Shown here piece after piece: positions 53,601 to 60,238 of a DNA stretch of 64,000 nt. Every line of letters starts with the position of its first letter. Position 1 is the first letter of the stretch. The translations under genes and the position numbers were made by a program. This DNA is from Peribacillus kribbensis DSM 17871 (lineage in GTDB: Bacteria > Bacillota > Bacilli > Bacillales > DSM-1321). The notes beneath the pieces are model-generated. The model was not told where the DNA came from. It did not search any database and saw only the letters and a program-made list of their open reading frames with translations. Location of the stretch: the NCBI RefSeq assembly GCF_000430765.1, contig NZ_AUMQ01000030.1:124001-188000 (forward strand). Reading direction: 5' to 3'.

Positions 53601-54351
53601 GCCGGTGGATGTATCCTCAGGTTATAAGGAAACGGTACAACAGCAGTTGAGCTGGGAATACAGCTACCGTCCGGCTGCCCATTACCGTTCCAAGCAATCC
53701 GTCTCTGAACTTAAGAGGCAATATGAATTGAGAGATGAGGAGAGTGCTGGGGATTTACTGAGAAAATATCAAAAAGCCTATCTGAACCGGCCGAGGTTCA
53801 TGCAGGAAAAATCGATCAGCCCTGCAGAAAGAGGGACCATTACCCACCTGGTCATGCAGCATATCGACCTCAAGGCAGACATTACAGAGTCTTATGTCCA
53901 TGATAAGGTGCAGAGCCTGATTGTAAGGGAGCTCCTGACTGAGGACCAGGCATCCGCAGTGAATGCCGGCCTGATCGTCGATTTTTTCGGCACAGAGCTG
54001 GGCCTGAGACTGAAGAAAGCCAGGAGAGTCAGGCGGGAAGTTCCTTTCAATCTATCCATCCCGGCACGCGAGATTTATAGAGACTGGCAGGATGGGGAGG
54101 AAAGCATCCTTGTACAGGGAGTCGTAGACTGTCTGTTTGAGGACGAGCAGGGGACCGTGCTCCTTGATTACAAAACCGACGCCATTACAGGAAGATATTA
54201 TAATGGCTTCGAAGGGGCTAAGGACATTCTGGCCGATCGTTACAAAACACAGCTGTCCCTATATGCCAGGGCCATCGAGAAAATATTGAAGAAAAAAGTG
54301 GATGAGAAATACCTGTTTTTCTTCGATGGAGCTCATCTATTAAAGCTATAG
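50629..54351 (+). CDS. addA: ATP-dependent helicase/nuclease subunit A, AddA
   Basis: A 1240-residue UvrD-type helicase fused to a RecB-like nuclease. Walker A is AAGSGKT (about residues 35-41), motif II is VDEYQDTNMVQ, and motif V-VI are MTIHSSKGLEFP and EMRVLYVALTRAKEKL. The nuclease motif VLLDYKTDA is near residue 1180. It completes the AddAB complex. In B. subtilis sbcDC follow; here a terminator and the gerP operon come next, so sbcDC are absent from this place. Confidence 0.96.
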   Translation: MTKMLIPVKPAEASWTEDQWKAIWAKGQDILVAAAAGSGKTAVLVNRIIQKLLAGDDPMDIDELLVVTFTNASAAEMRHRIADALESAIKENPSSQHIRKQLSLINRASISTLHSFCMEVIRKYYYLIDADPAFRIADSTEAEIMKDEILEELFEEHYAASDDESFFRAVDAYSSDRSDAALQEIVRALYEFSRSHPKPEAWLSDLIQLYEVYPGDSIDDLPFISSLKFDIQLKLEAVKDLLEEALELTKQPGGPAPRAENFLEDLAAIEKLQLAQSWNELYLAIQNVSFGTLKRCSGADFNKILTEQSKKYRDKAKKLVDELKKELFSRKPESFLEDFQELKGYAETLVLLVRQFAERFSEEKKRKGIVDFSDLEHFCLDILTGMDDEGHVVPSEAALEYRQKFKEVLVDEYQDTNMVQETILSLVTTPGEENGNLFMVGDVKQSIYRFRLAEPNLFLQKYSRFTHTGTSAGLKIDLNQNFRSRKEVLDGTNYLFKQIMGVKVGEVEYNQDAELKQGAPYPDEPYPIDVHLIDQSSDIQEAGSDEAGFEGEELENAQAEARLMARLVKEVIREKRPVYDTKLKVHRPAAFKDIVILLRSMPWADQIMEEFKKQGIPIYANLSTGYFEATEVAIMMSLLKIIDNPLQDIPFASVLRSPIVSLDEEELAEVRLYARGDSYFEAAAAFCREADEKEAPVLYAKVSRFLSHLEKWRRMAREGSLSELIWQLFSDTKFYDFAGGMPGGKQRQANLRALYDRARQYEASSFRGLFRFLRFIERMQERGSDLGAARALGEQEDVVRLMTIHSSKGLEFPIVITAGLSRQFNLMDIRKSYLLDKDLGFASKYVNPELQITYPSLPQIAFKRKKHVETIAEEMRVLYVALTRAKEKLILVGTLKDAQKSLEDWTAARSGRDWLLKDHVRANAKSYLDWIGPALMRHTDSQQVLDDGGGDRFLKDDSSWNISIINIEELQETAEAQEDHESWLHAVEKSEPVDVSSGYKETVQQQLSWEYSYRPAAHYRSKQSVSELKRQYELRDEESAGDLLRKYQKAYLNRPRFMQEKSISPAERGTITHLVMQHIDLKADITESYVHDKVQSLIVRELLTEDQASAVNAGLIVDFFGTELGLRLKKARRVRREVPFNLSIPAREIYRDWQDGEESILVQGVVDCLFEDEQGTVLLDYKTDAITGRYYNGFEGAKDILADRYKTQLSLYARAIEKILKKKVDEKYLFFFDGAHLLKL

Positions 54352-54356
54352 TCTAG

Positions 54357-54412
54357 TAAAAAAGCACGCAGAGGAAGGCAGATCCTGCCATCACGCTGTG
54401 TGCTTTTTTTTA
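54357..54412 (+). terminator. Terminator after addA
   Basis: AAAAGCAC(GCAG) pairs with (CTGT)GTGCTTTT around a long loop, with nine or more T following. Confidence 0.85.
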
Positions 54413-54484
54413 TTGGGAAGGAAAAAGTCAAACTTACATGTGAGATGGAACCAGAAGCCAGTCCTTGATACCTAGAGTATTAGA

Positions 54485-54522
54485 AATAAAAAACAGCCCG
54501 CTAGTTAAAGAGAGCTGTCTGA
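54485..54522 (-). terminator. Terminator of the gerP operon (minus strand)
   Basis: ACAGC pairs with GCTGT with weaker inner pairing, then TTTTTTATTT on the minus strand. Confidence 0.65.
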
Positions 54523-54526
54523 AAGT

Positions 54527-54748
54527 TTAATTATTCCCCACTATCGGCTGGTCAATAAGATTGGTGTCAAGAACTAGATTACCGCTCACAATGTTATTAT
54601 TTAAAACAAAGAGGCCTATGGTGCCGGATCCTGAGCCATAGAATGTTTTAATTCCCTCTTTAGGTGAAATGACGGCTGTATCACCAAAATGGACAATTGA
54701 GCCTGATGAATTGCTGGTAATCTGTACGGGACCGACAATTGCTGGCAT
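54527..54748 (-). CDS. gerPF: Spore germination protein GerPF
   Basis: A 73-residue protein. MPAIVGPVQI opens it and the rest is Ser, Gly and Thr rich (NSSGSIVHFGDTAVISPKEG). It strongly resembles GerPA in this same operon, and both are GerPA/GerPF family. These proteins lie in the spore coat and help germinants reach their receptors. GGGGGCC precedes the ATG at 54748. It is the last gene of the operon and separated from gerPE by 66 bases. Confidence 0.9.
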   Translation of the reverse strand: MPAIVGPVQITSNSSGSIVHFGDTAVISPKEGIKTFYGSGSGTIGLFVLNNNIVSGNLVLDTNLIDQPIVGNN

Positions 54749-54814
54749 AAGAGGCCCCCTTCCTTCCTTTTTTCTGAAGTTACTATTTTAATTCCCTACA
54801 AGATATGTGTCCAC

Positions 54815-55231
54815 TTAAGATAGGGTGCTCTGAACGGAACCGGGAGGAGTTAGCTCAGGGTGTCTTTCACCCAGCAGCTCCCTGATATTTTTAACCCTGG
54901 ATAGCATACGGATGCTGCGTGTAGAGCCAATATGAATGACTGAGGAGGCGCTGACACCGCCTATGTCAATGGTTCCGGCCTGTATAAAAGGATTTTCGTT
55001 TATTACATTCATTTGAACAGGTTCTGTGATAGGTACATATCTTGGATCGTTGATAAAAATTGGATAGTTGAAGCTGCCTTCCCGGCTAAAGAATAATTCC
55101 TCTTCCCTTTGGATTGCAAGGGTGTATTGGGTCCCATCGACGTATGCTGAATCTCCAATCTCCAGCACGGAGCTAAAGAGGAGGGTATGGACATGAATAT
55201 TTTTTACCTTTGAAACCCTTTTGGTTAACAT
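54815..55231 (-). CDS. gerPE: Spore germination protein GerPE
   Basis: A 138-residue protein. RVSKVKNIHVHTLLFSSVLE at the N-terminus and PFIQAGTIDIGGVSASSVIH are typical of GerPE. It belongs to the coat-permeability GerP group. Its ATG at 55231 is five bases after the gerPD stop, with a weak binding site, so translation is probably coupled. Confidence 0.88.
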   Translation of the reverse strand: MLTKRVSKVKNIHVHTLLFSSVLEIGDSAYVDGTQYTLAIQREEELFFSREGSFNYPIFINDPRYVPITEPVQMNVINENPFIQAGTIDIGGVSASSVIHIGSTRSIRMLSRVKNIRELLGERHPELTPPGSVQSTLS

Positions 55232-55236
55232 GGGTT

Positions 55237-55410
55237 TTACGCAGAAACCGGAACAGTTGGTGCAATAATCAAAGATTCAGGAGGGGTGTCGAAGGCGGAA
55301 GACATCTGGATGCTTTTCGTATCTCCCACCAGCAGGACCGACGAGCTCGTTACGGCTGATATTTTAATATCACCAACACAGATTCCTTTGTTCACTACAT
55401 TAAAAATCAC
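55237..55410 (-). CDS. gerPD: Spore germination protein GerPD
   Basis: A 57-residue protein, MIFNVVNKGICVGDIKISAV in its first 20 residues, then TSSSVLLVGDTKSIQMSSAF. This short Val/Ser/Gly-rich sequence matches GerPD by length and operon position. The start is GTG at 55410, seven bases after GGAGG. It is too short to be found by length-limited gene callers. Confidence 0.87.
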   Translation of the reverse strand: MIFNVVNKGICVGDIKISAVTSSSVLLVGDTKSIQMSSAFDTPPESLIIAPTVPVSA

Positions 55411-55421
55411 TATTATTCCTC

Positions 55422-56009
55422 CTATTGATTAGAAAGTTGATTCACGAAAGTAAATAAAGCCTGGGATACATCGATCTTCAGCTTCTCTATGATTGTTTCC
55501 AATATTTGCGGCAGCTGCTCGGGGGTCCGCTCAACTGGCGGGGTGCTGTCGAGATACTGCTGGATCTTTTGGGGGAGCTGCCCAATAATATCATCCTTGA
55601 TGAAATTCAGATAAGATGGATCAATCGGACTTCCTTTGCTTGCCCTGGAGAGGTTTTCTGTCAGCTCTGTATTGATATAATCCTGGATCACTCTGCAGAT
55701 ATTCTGGACAGCCTGTTCTCTCTCTGGAAAAAGAAAAGGAGGCGGCGGCCCTGCAGAGTTTACCGCAAATTCATCGATATTTTGCAGTTCATTTGGATTG
55801 AGACCAATGTTCAATGTACCATCCAGTCTCTCTACCTTCAGCTGATCAAAACGGTATTCAATCCGTTCGACATTTACAGGGGGCTTATCCTTTAGCTGCT
55901 GAAGCTGATTGTTAACATTCTGCAGGGACGCCTCCAAATTCCTTATCCGGGTCTCCTGCTGCTGAAGATATGCCTGGAGCTGATTCAGATACGTATAGAT
56001 ATCATTCAT
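55422..56009 (-). CDS. gerPC: Spore germination protein GerPC
   Basis: A 195-residue protein. An N-terminal coiled coil (LNQLQAYLQQQETRIRNLEA and LQNVNNQLQQLKDKPPV) leads into IEYRFDQLKVERLDGTLNIG, the conserved GerPC segment. A helical C-terminal half follows. It lies in the spore coat. Start is ATG at 56009 with AGGTG about ten bases upstream; an in-frame start at 56027 has no site. The gap before gerPD is 11 bases. Confidence 0.9.
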   Translation of the reverse strand: MNDIYTYLNQLQAYLQQQETRIRNLEASLQNVNNQLQQLKDKPPVNVERIEYRFDQLKVERLDGTLNIGLNPNELQNIDEFAVNSAGPPPPFLFPEREQAVQNICRVIQDYINTELTENLSRASKGSPIDPSYLNFIKDDIIGQLPQKIQQYLDSTPPVERTPEQLPQILETIIEKLKIDVSQALFTFVNQLSNQ

Positions 56010-56091
56010 TAGAAGAGAACACCTCACTTACACCCCGGCATTGATGCCGCTTTTGCTTCATGCTATGCAGACGCAGTAAATGGGTGCATGC

Positions 56092-56307
56092 CTATTTCTG
56101 CTGATTTTGTTCGCTGCGGATGTTCAGCGGGGTCAAAGGAACAGCAGGAGGCGCTGCCTGGCTGAATCCGCCTGTGTTTGACAGCAGGGAGCTGGGCTTA
56201 ATGATCCCGGCACTCCCGATTTGAAATACAGAGGAATTACTGATCCCGGTAATTCTGATCATATTGATCTGGATATTTTGCTGGATATTATAAGTAACAC
56301 CCATCAT
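56092..56307 (-). CDS. gerPB: Spore germination protein GerPB
   Basis: A 71-residue protein. IQQNIQINMIRITGISNSSV and FQIGSAGIIKPSS match GerPB. It belongs to the coat group that lets germinants through. The ATG at 56307 is preceded by AAAGGGGCGG; the adjacent ATG at 56304 is also possible. The tail is rich in Pro, Ala and Gln and differs most among species. Confidence 0.88.
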   Translation of the reverse strand: MMGVTYNIQQNIQINMIRITGISNSSVFQIGSAGIIKPSSLLSNTGGFSQAAPPAVPLTPLNIRSEQNQQK

Positions 56308-56330
56308 TTCCGCCCCTTTCATAAACATGA

Positions 56331-56552
56331 TTATATATTTGTAAAAATTGGCTGATCAACGCCGTCTGCGTCGTACGTATTGGTACTGCTGACCTGGTTT
56401 TGTACGGATATGTTATCACCTGTATTAAAGGAGCCTGCCCCGGCAAACGTCTTCGCGAAGGTAAAAGGAGCAATTTTATATACATCCCCAATATTGAATA
56501 CAGCCCCGCTTCCGACAGAAAGCACTTGAACGGCCCCGACTATTGCCGGCAT
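56331..56552 (-). CDS. gerPA: Spore germination protein GerPA
   Basis: A 73-residue protein, first gene of gerPABCDEF. MPAIVGAVQV is the family start, followed by VGSGAVFNIGDVYKIAPFTF and DGVDQPIF near the end. It is paralogous to GerPF. Start is ATG at 56552, with GGAATGAGG upstream; an in-frame ATG at 56594 is not used by the family. A sigma-K type promoter lies about 60 bases upstream. Confidence 0.9.
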   Translation of the reverse strand: MPAIVGAVQVLSVGSGAVFNIGDVYKIAPFTFAKTFAGAGSFNTGDNISVQNQVSSTNTYDADGVDQPIFTNI

Positions 56553-56609
56553 TTGCCTCATTCCTTTTATCATGGCTTGGGTCAAGTTCCACATTATGAA
56601 TACATGCTT

Positions 56610-56636
56610 TAGTCTATGTTTTTTCCGCGGGTATGT
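56610..56636 (-). promoter_or_regulatory. Sigma-K type promoter of the gerP operon
   Basis: On the minus strand AC (56636-56635), 16 bases, CATAGACTA (56618-56610) matches AC-N16-CATAnnnTA. gerP is known to be transcribed late in the mother cell in B. subtilis. Confidence 0.75.
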
Positions 56637-56723
56637 GATAAACGCACAGCCAATGAATTTTCTGATAAAAGATTCATCTTCATTTGTATTTGGTTTATGA
56701 TGGAAATAGAGAGGCGGAGTTAT

Positions 56724-57899
56724 ATGAAGGCACCCTTGTCCGAAAGGGATAGAATTGTTTCTATCGATATTTTAAGAGGCTTTTCATTACTGGGGATATT
56801 TTTCGTGAACATGCAGTTCTTCCATTCCATGATGATGCCAGAGCCGCTCAGGTGGTGGACAAGCAGATGGGACCGGATTCTCTATATCTTCCTTGACCTC
56901 ACTGCCCAGGCAAGCTTTTATCCGCTGTTTGCCTTTTTATTTGGTTTCAGTGCCATTCTAATGGAAGAGGGAGCCAGAAAAAAAGGATTTCTATTTCCTT
57001 CTTTATTTGCCAGAAGACTTACCATGCTTCTTATATTCGGCTGTATCCATGCCTTTTTGATTTGGCATGGAGATATACTGATCAACTATGCTTTGTTTGG
57101 CTTTCTGTTGTTGCTGTTTTACAAAAAAGATGTGAAATATTTAATGACCAGCAGCCTCCTGTTATCGGCTGTCCTGATTGCATCCGTTTCTGCCGGTTTT
57201 ATCCTGGCTATGGCAGCCGGAGTGCATGTTGATCCCATTCAACACAGTGAAGCTGAGATCAGGCATGGAATAGAAGTATACCAGCAGGGCAGCTATAAAC
57301 AAATTTTTCATCTGCGTTTCAAGGAATGGTACGAAGTGAATAATCCAGGAAACCTTCTCTATTTATTTTTGTCCATTTTCCCATTATTTCTGGCAGGGGC
57401 AGCATTCGCCAAGGCAGGCTGGCTTTCAAGGCCGGAGGAATTCAGGGGAAATCTGCGTAAGGTATGCATGATTTCCTTGCCTGTGGGATTTGCCCTCAAG
57501 CTTCTTCCTTATGTTTTCACAGACAGCGATTGGATGATGTTCCTTCAGGATAATTTGGGCGGTCCCATGGTATCGATTGGATATATAACCGGGGGAGTCC
57601 TGCTTCTTAGGAGAAAGGGAATCCTTAAGCTTTTCTATCCATTCTCCTTTGTAGGAAGGCTTTCCTTAAGCAATTATTTAGCTCAGTCCATTCTATGTAC
57701 CTCTATTTTTTATTCTTATGGTCTGGGGATGTTCGGGAAAGTCACCATATGGCAGGGAAGCCTGCTTGTAATCCTGATATATACTCTGCAGGTGACAGGC
57801 AGCTGGCTCTGGCTGAAAAAGTACAGGATTGGCCCGCTCGAGTTTCTGTGGAGATATGGGACTTATGGAAAACGTCCTATTTTAAAAAGGAGGACCTGA
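56724..57899 (+). CDS. DUF418 family membrane protein
   Basis: A 391-residue membrane protein with about ten spans. SERDRIVSIDILRGFSLLGI is the DUF418 start, and SFVGRLSLSNYLAQSILCTS the end. These proteins are related to heparan-alpha-glucosaminide acyltransferase-like and acyltransferase-3-like membrane enzymes; real function is unknown. Start is ATG at 56724 with GAGGCGGAG four bases upstream; an in-frame start at 56616 is in the gerP promoter. Its TGA overlaps the next ATG. Confidence 0.8.
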   Translation: MKAPLSERDRIVSIDILRGFSLLGIFFVNMQFFHSMMMPEPLRWWTSRWDRILYIFLDLTAQASFYPLFAFLFGFSAILMEEGARKKGFLFPSLFARRLTMLLIFGCIHAFLIWHGDILINYALFGFLLLLFYKKDVKYLMTSSLLLSAVLIASVSAGFILAMAAGVHVDPIQHSEAEIRHGIEVYQQGSYKQIFHLRFKEWYEVNNPGNLLYLFLSIFPLFLAGAAFAKAGWLSRPEEFRGNLRKVCMISLPVGFALKLLPYVFTDSDWMMFLQDNLGGPMVSIGYITGGVLLLRRKGILKLFYPFSFVGRLSLSNYLAQSILCTSIFYSYGLGMFGKVTIWQGSLLVILIYTLQVTGSWLWLKKYRIGPLEFLWRYGTYGKRPILKRRT

Positions 57900-58447
57900 T
57901 GCAGAGGAAAATTTTGATTATAGGCTGCAGCGGGGCAGGAAAGGCAGCTCTCGCCATGGAGCTTGGAAGTATACTTGGGATTGCCGTGCATCATTTAGAT
58001 TCGTATTTCTGGAAAGAGGGCTGGAAACCCACTGAACGGGAAGAATGGCTGAGCAGGGTGAAGCTTATTTTGGAAGAAGAAGCCTGGATTGTGGATGGCA
58101 ATTATTACAGTACTCTGGAACTGCGGCTAAAAGAATGCTGCACAGTCATTTTTCTCGACTTTCCTTCCCTGATTTGCTTATATGGACTTATAAGCAGGAG
58201 AATTAAATTTCATCGAAGAAACCGCCCGGATATGGCAGAAGGGTGCCCGGAGCGCCTGGATTGGAAGTTCATTAAATGGACAGCCCGGTATAGGAGGCGA
58301 AATGCCCCAAAGATCAGGGCTGCACTGCAGGCGCACAAGGAGAAAGAAATCGTCATTTTAAAAAGCAGGAAAGAAACCAGGCAGTTTTTAAAGGAGCTGC
58401 GTATCTCAAGGGGGAGTAGAAATGAAACTGGCAACAATTCTGCATGA
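57899..58447 (+). CDS. P-loop topology-modulation-like protein with altered Walker A
   Basis: A 182-residue protein related to adenylate-kinase-like topology modulation proteins. The P-loop reads GCSGAGKAALA (residues 9-19), so the Ser/Thr that should follow Lys15 is Ala16. HHLDSYFWKEGW and WIVDGNYYSTLELRL follow, as in this family. It begins within the DUF418 stop (TGATG), with AAAGGAGG nearby, and its end overlaps yisK by 26 bases. All three genes form one transcript. ATP binding might be weak. Confidence 0.75.
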   Translation: MQRKILIIGCSGAGKAALAMELGSILGIAVHHLDSYFWKEGWKPTEREEWLSRVKLILEEEAWIVDGNYYSTLELRLKECCTVIFLDFPSLICLYGLISRRIKFHRRNRPDMAEGCPERLDWKFIKWTARYRRRNAPKIRAALQAHKEKEIVILKSRKETRQFLKELRISRGSRNETGNNSA

Positions 58448-59321
58448 TGGAGAGGAAAAAGTAGCCATTGTTGAAAATGAACAATTTTATCTGGATGTAC
58501 GGAAAGCAGCCCAGCAGCTTCTAAATAGGGATCTTCCGATTTCCACTATGCTGGAAGCCATAAAAATGGAAGGCTTTGCCGAAATAGCTGAAGCGATGGC
58601 AAAAGCACACAAGGAGTATCCCGGCAAAGCGGACTATGAGATCCATGCTTCTGAAGCGGAACTTCTGGCTCCGATACCACGCCCGGATAAGAATATTTAT
58701 TGTGTGGGAAAAAACTACGCAGAGCATGCCATCGAGCTTGGGAGCGAAGCAGATATTCCCGAGCATGTGATGCTGTTTTCCAAGGTGCCGAATACAGTGA
58801 TTCCCCATCAGCAGCCGATCCCAAGGCACAGGGAAGTAACGGATGCCCTTGATTACGAGGGGGAACTGGCCGTGATCATCGGCAGGAAAGGAAAAGGAAT
58901 CAGTGCTGAATCCGCAATGGATTATGTGTTTGGCTACACGGTCCTGAATGATATTACGGCCCGTGACCTTCAGGAACGCCATAAACAATTTCTCCTGGGA
59001 AAAAGCCTGGACGGAAGCTGTCCAATGGGCCCATATATTGTCACCCGTTCAGACATTGCCGATCCATCAAATCTTAACATCGAAACGAAGGTGAACGGCG
59101 AGGTGCGCCAAAGCTCGAATACCAGCCAATTCATCTTTACGATTGAAGATGTCATTTCCACCATCTCTAAAGGAATGACCCTGGAGCCGGGCGATATCAT
59201 AGCCACGGGTACTCCGGCGGGAGTAGGAAAAGGTTTTAAGCCTCCGAGGTATCTTGATTCAGGGGACAAAATAGAAATTACGGTTGAAAATATAGGAACG
59301 CTGGTCAATGTGGTGGAGTAG
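58422..59321 (+). CDS. yisK: Fumarylacetoacetate hydrolase family protein YisK
   Basis: A 299-residue FAH-fold enzyme. The N-terminal domain is followed by YCVGKNYAEHAIELG (about residue 97), metal-binding DYEGELAVIIGRKG and DITARDLQ. In B. subtilis YisK is an oxaloacetate decarboxylase that also affects cell shape; I know this from the family, not from the sequence. GGGGGAG precedes the ATG. It overlaps the upstream gene. A bidirectional terminator lies between it and yisN. Confidence 0.88.
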   Translation: MKLATILHDGEEKVAIVENEQFYLDVRKAAQQLLNRDLPISTMLEAIKMEGFAEIAEAMAKAHKEYPGKADYEIHASEAELLAPIPRPDKNIYCVGKNYAEHAIELGSEADIPEHVMLFSKVPNTVIPHQQPIPRHREVTDALDYEGELAVIIGRKGKGISAESAMDYVFGYTVLNDITARDLQERHKQFLLGKSLDGSCPMGPYIVTRSDIADPSNLNIETKVNGEVRQSSNTSQFIFTIEDVISTISKGMTLEPGDIIATGTPAGVGKGFKPPRYLDSGDKIEITVENIGTLVNVVE

Positions 59322-59339
59322 CTTTTGTCATACTAAATA

Positions 59340-59400
59340 ATAAAAGGTAAGGTCTTGTTTTCCTTTCACCAGGGAGACAGTGCCTTACCTTTTTCATTTT
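59340..59400. terminator. Bidirectional terminator between yisK and yisN
   Basis: AAAAGGTAAGG (59342-59352) pairs with CCTTACCTTTT (59383-59393), with T on both sides. Confidence 0.82.
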
Positions 59401-59975
59401 TAAGGAGCCGGATTGGAATGCAATTTTTCGATGACAATTCGTTTTCCGGTATTGATGGTATATTCAAAACGGTCATGCTCATGCTTTAGGTATTTAAAAT
59501 GATGCTGGACAGAGCAAATGGCTTCCCCATTATCGAAAATGAAGAAATTGACTCCCGACTGCATCTTCTTCTCTTTGATAAAGGTCAGCTGATTGTAGCT
59601 GTAGATGCAGTCATAAATTGAAAAGTCAAGGGAGTTCAAGGTGGTGATAAACTGGAAAAAGGCATCATCATTAAGTTCATCCAGCAGACGTTCGAAGGAG
59701 TAAATTAAATTTTTTCTTATACGGACCTTCTCTTCATCATATAAATAAGTGGTATCCTTACCCAGCCGAATTAAACCATTTTCCTCTAGGATTCCTTTTC
59801 TCCAGCGGTTGCCCCGAAAAATTTCAATATCATGGTGAAGAAAGTCATCCAGAGACGCGGCTTCGTCTGTTTCATCATCAAAAAATACCCATTGCTGGTT
59901 AATAAATTCTACAACACCTTCTGTGAAGGCCCTGGATTGAATAGATACGAGTTTTGAACGGTGATGTTGATTCAT
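59400..59975 (-). CDS. yisN: DUF2777 family protein YisN
   Basis: A 191-residue soluble protein. Its stretch SFERLLDELNDDAFFQFITT and IYDCIYSYNQLTFI resemble DUF2777. It is convergent with yisK and divergent from asnO, which fits B. subtilis yisN. Function unknown. GGAGG precedes the ATG at 59975. Confidence 0.7.
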   Translation of the reverse strand: MNQHHRSKLVSIQSRAFTEGVVEFINQQWVFFDDETDEAASLDDFLHHDIEIFRGNRWRKGILEENGLIRLGKDTTYLYDEEKVRIRKNLIYSFERLLDELNDDAFFQFITTLNSLDFSIYDCIYSYNQLTFIKEKKMQSGVNFFIFDNGEAICSVQHHFKYLKHEHDRFEYTINTGKRIVIEKLHSNPAP

Positions 59976-60065
59976 GGTTTACCTCCAAATTGGATGCCTC
60001 ACCTACTTTTTAGACAAAATTTACGCAAATTATAACTGTATATTTTTTCTCGTTCGGGACAATTA

Positions 60066-60092
60066 ACCATTCGGTCTGCTCCGCATAGTCTA
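60066..60092 (+). promoter_or_regulatory. Sigma-K like promoter upstream of asnO
   Basis: AC (60066-60067), 16 bases, CATAGTCTA (60084-60092) fits AC-N16-CATAnnnTA. It lies 147 bases before the asnO start. asnO in B. subtilis is a sporulation gene under sigma-E; sigma-E and sigma-K -10 elements are alike, so either could be meant. Confidence 0.5.
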
Positions 60093-60238
60093 TGTTAACT
60101 GTGATAGCGGCCAGGGCCTATACAGCTGAATGGCCTTATGGCTTTAGTGCCTGCCTTTAAAAAGGTGAAGACGGCCAGATTGAGCGGGGCTGCTGCAGAA
60201 ATAAGCGGCCTCCAAGCCGTACAGAAAGGACGATGGAT

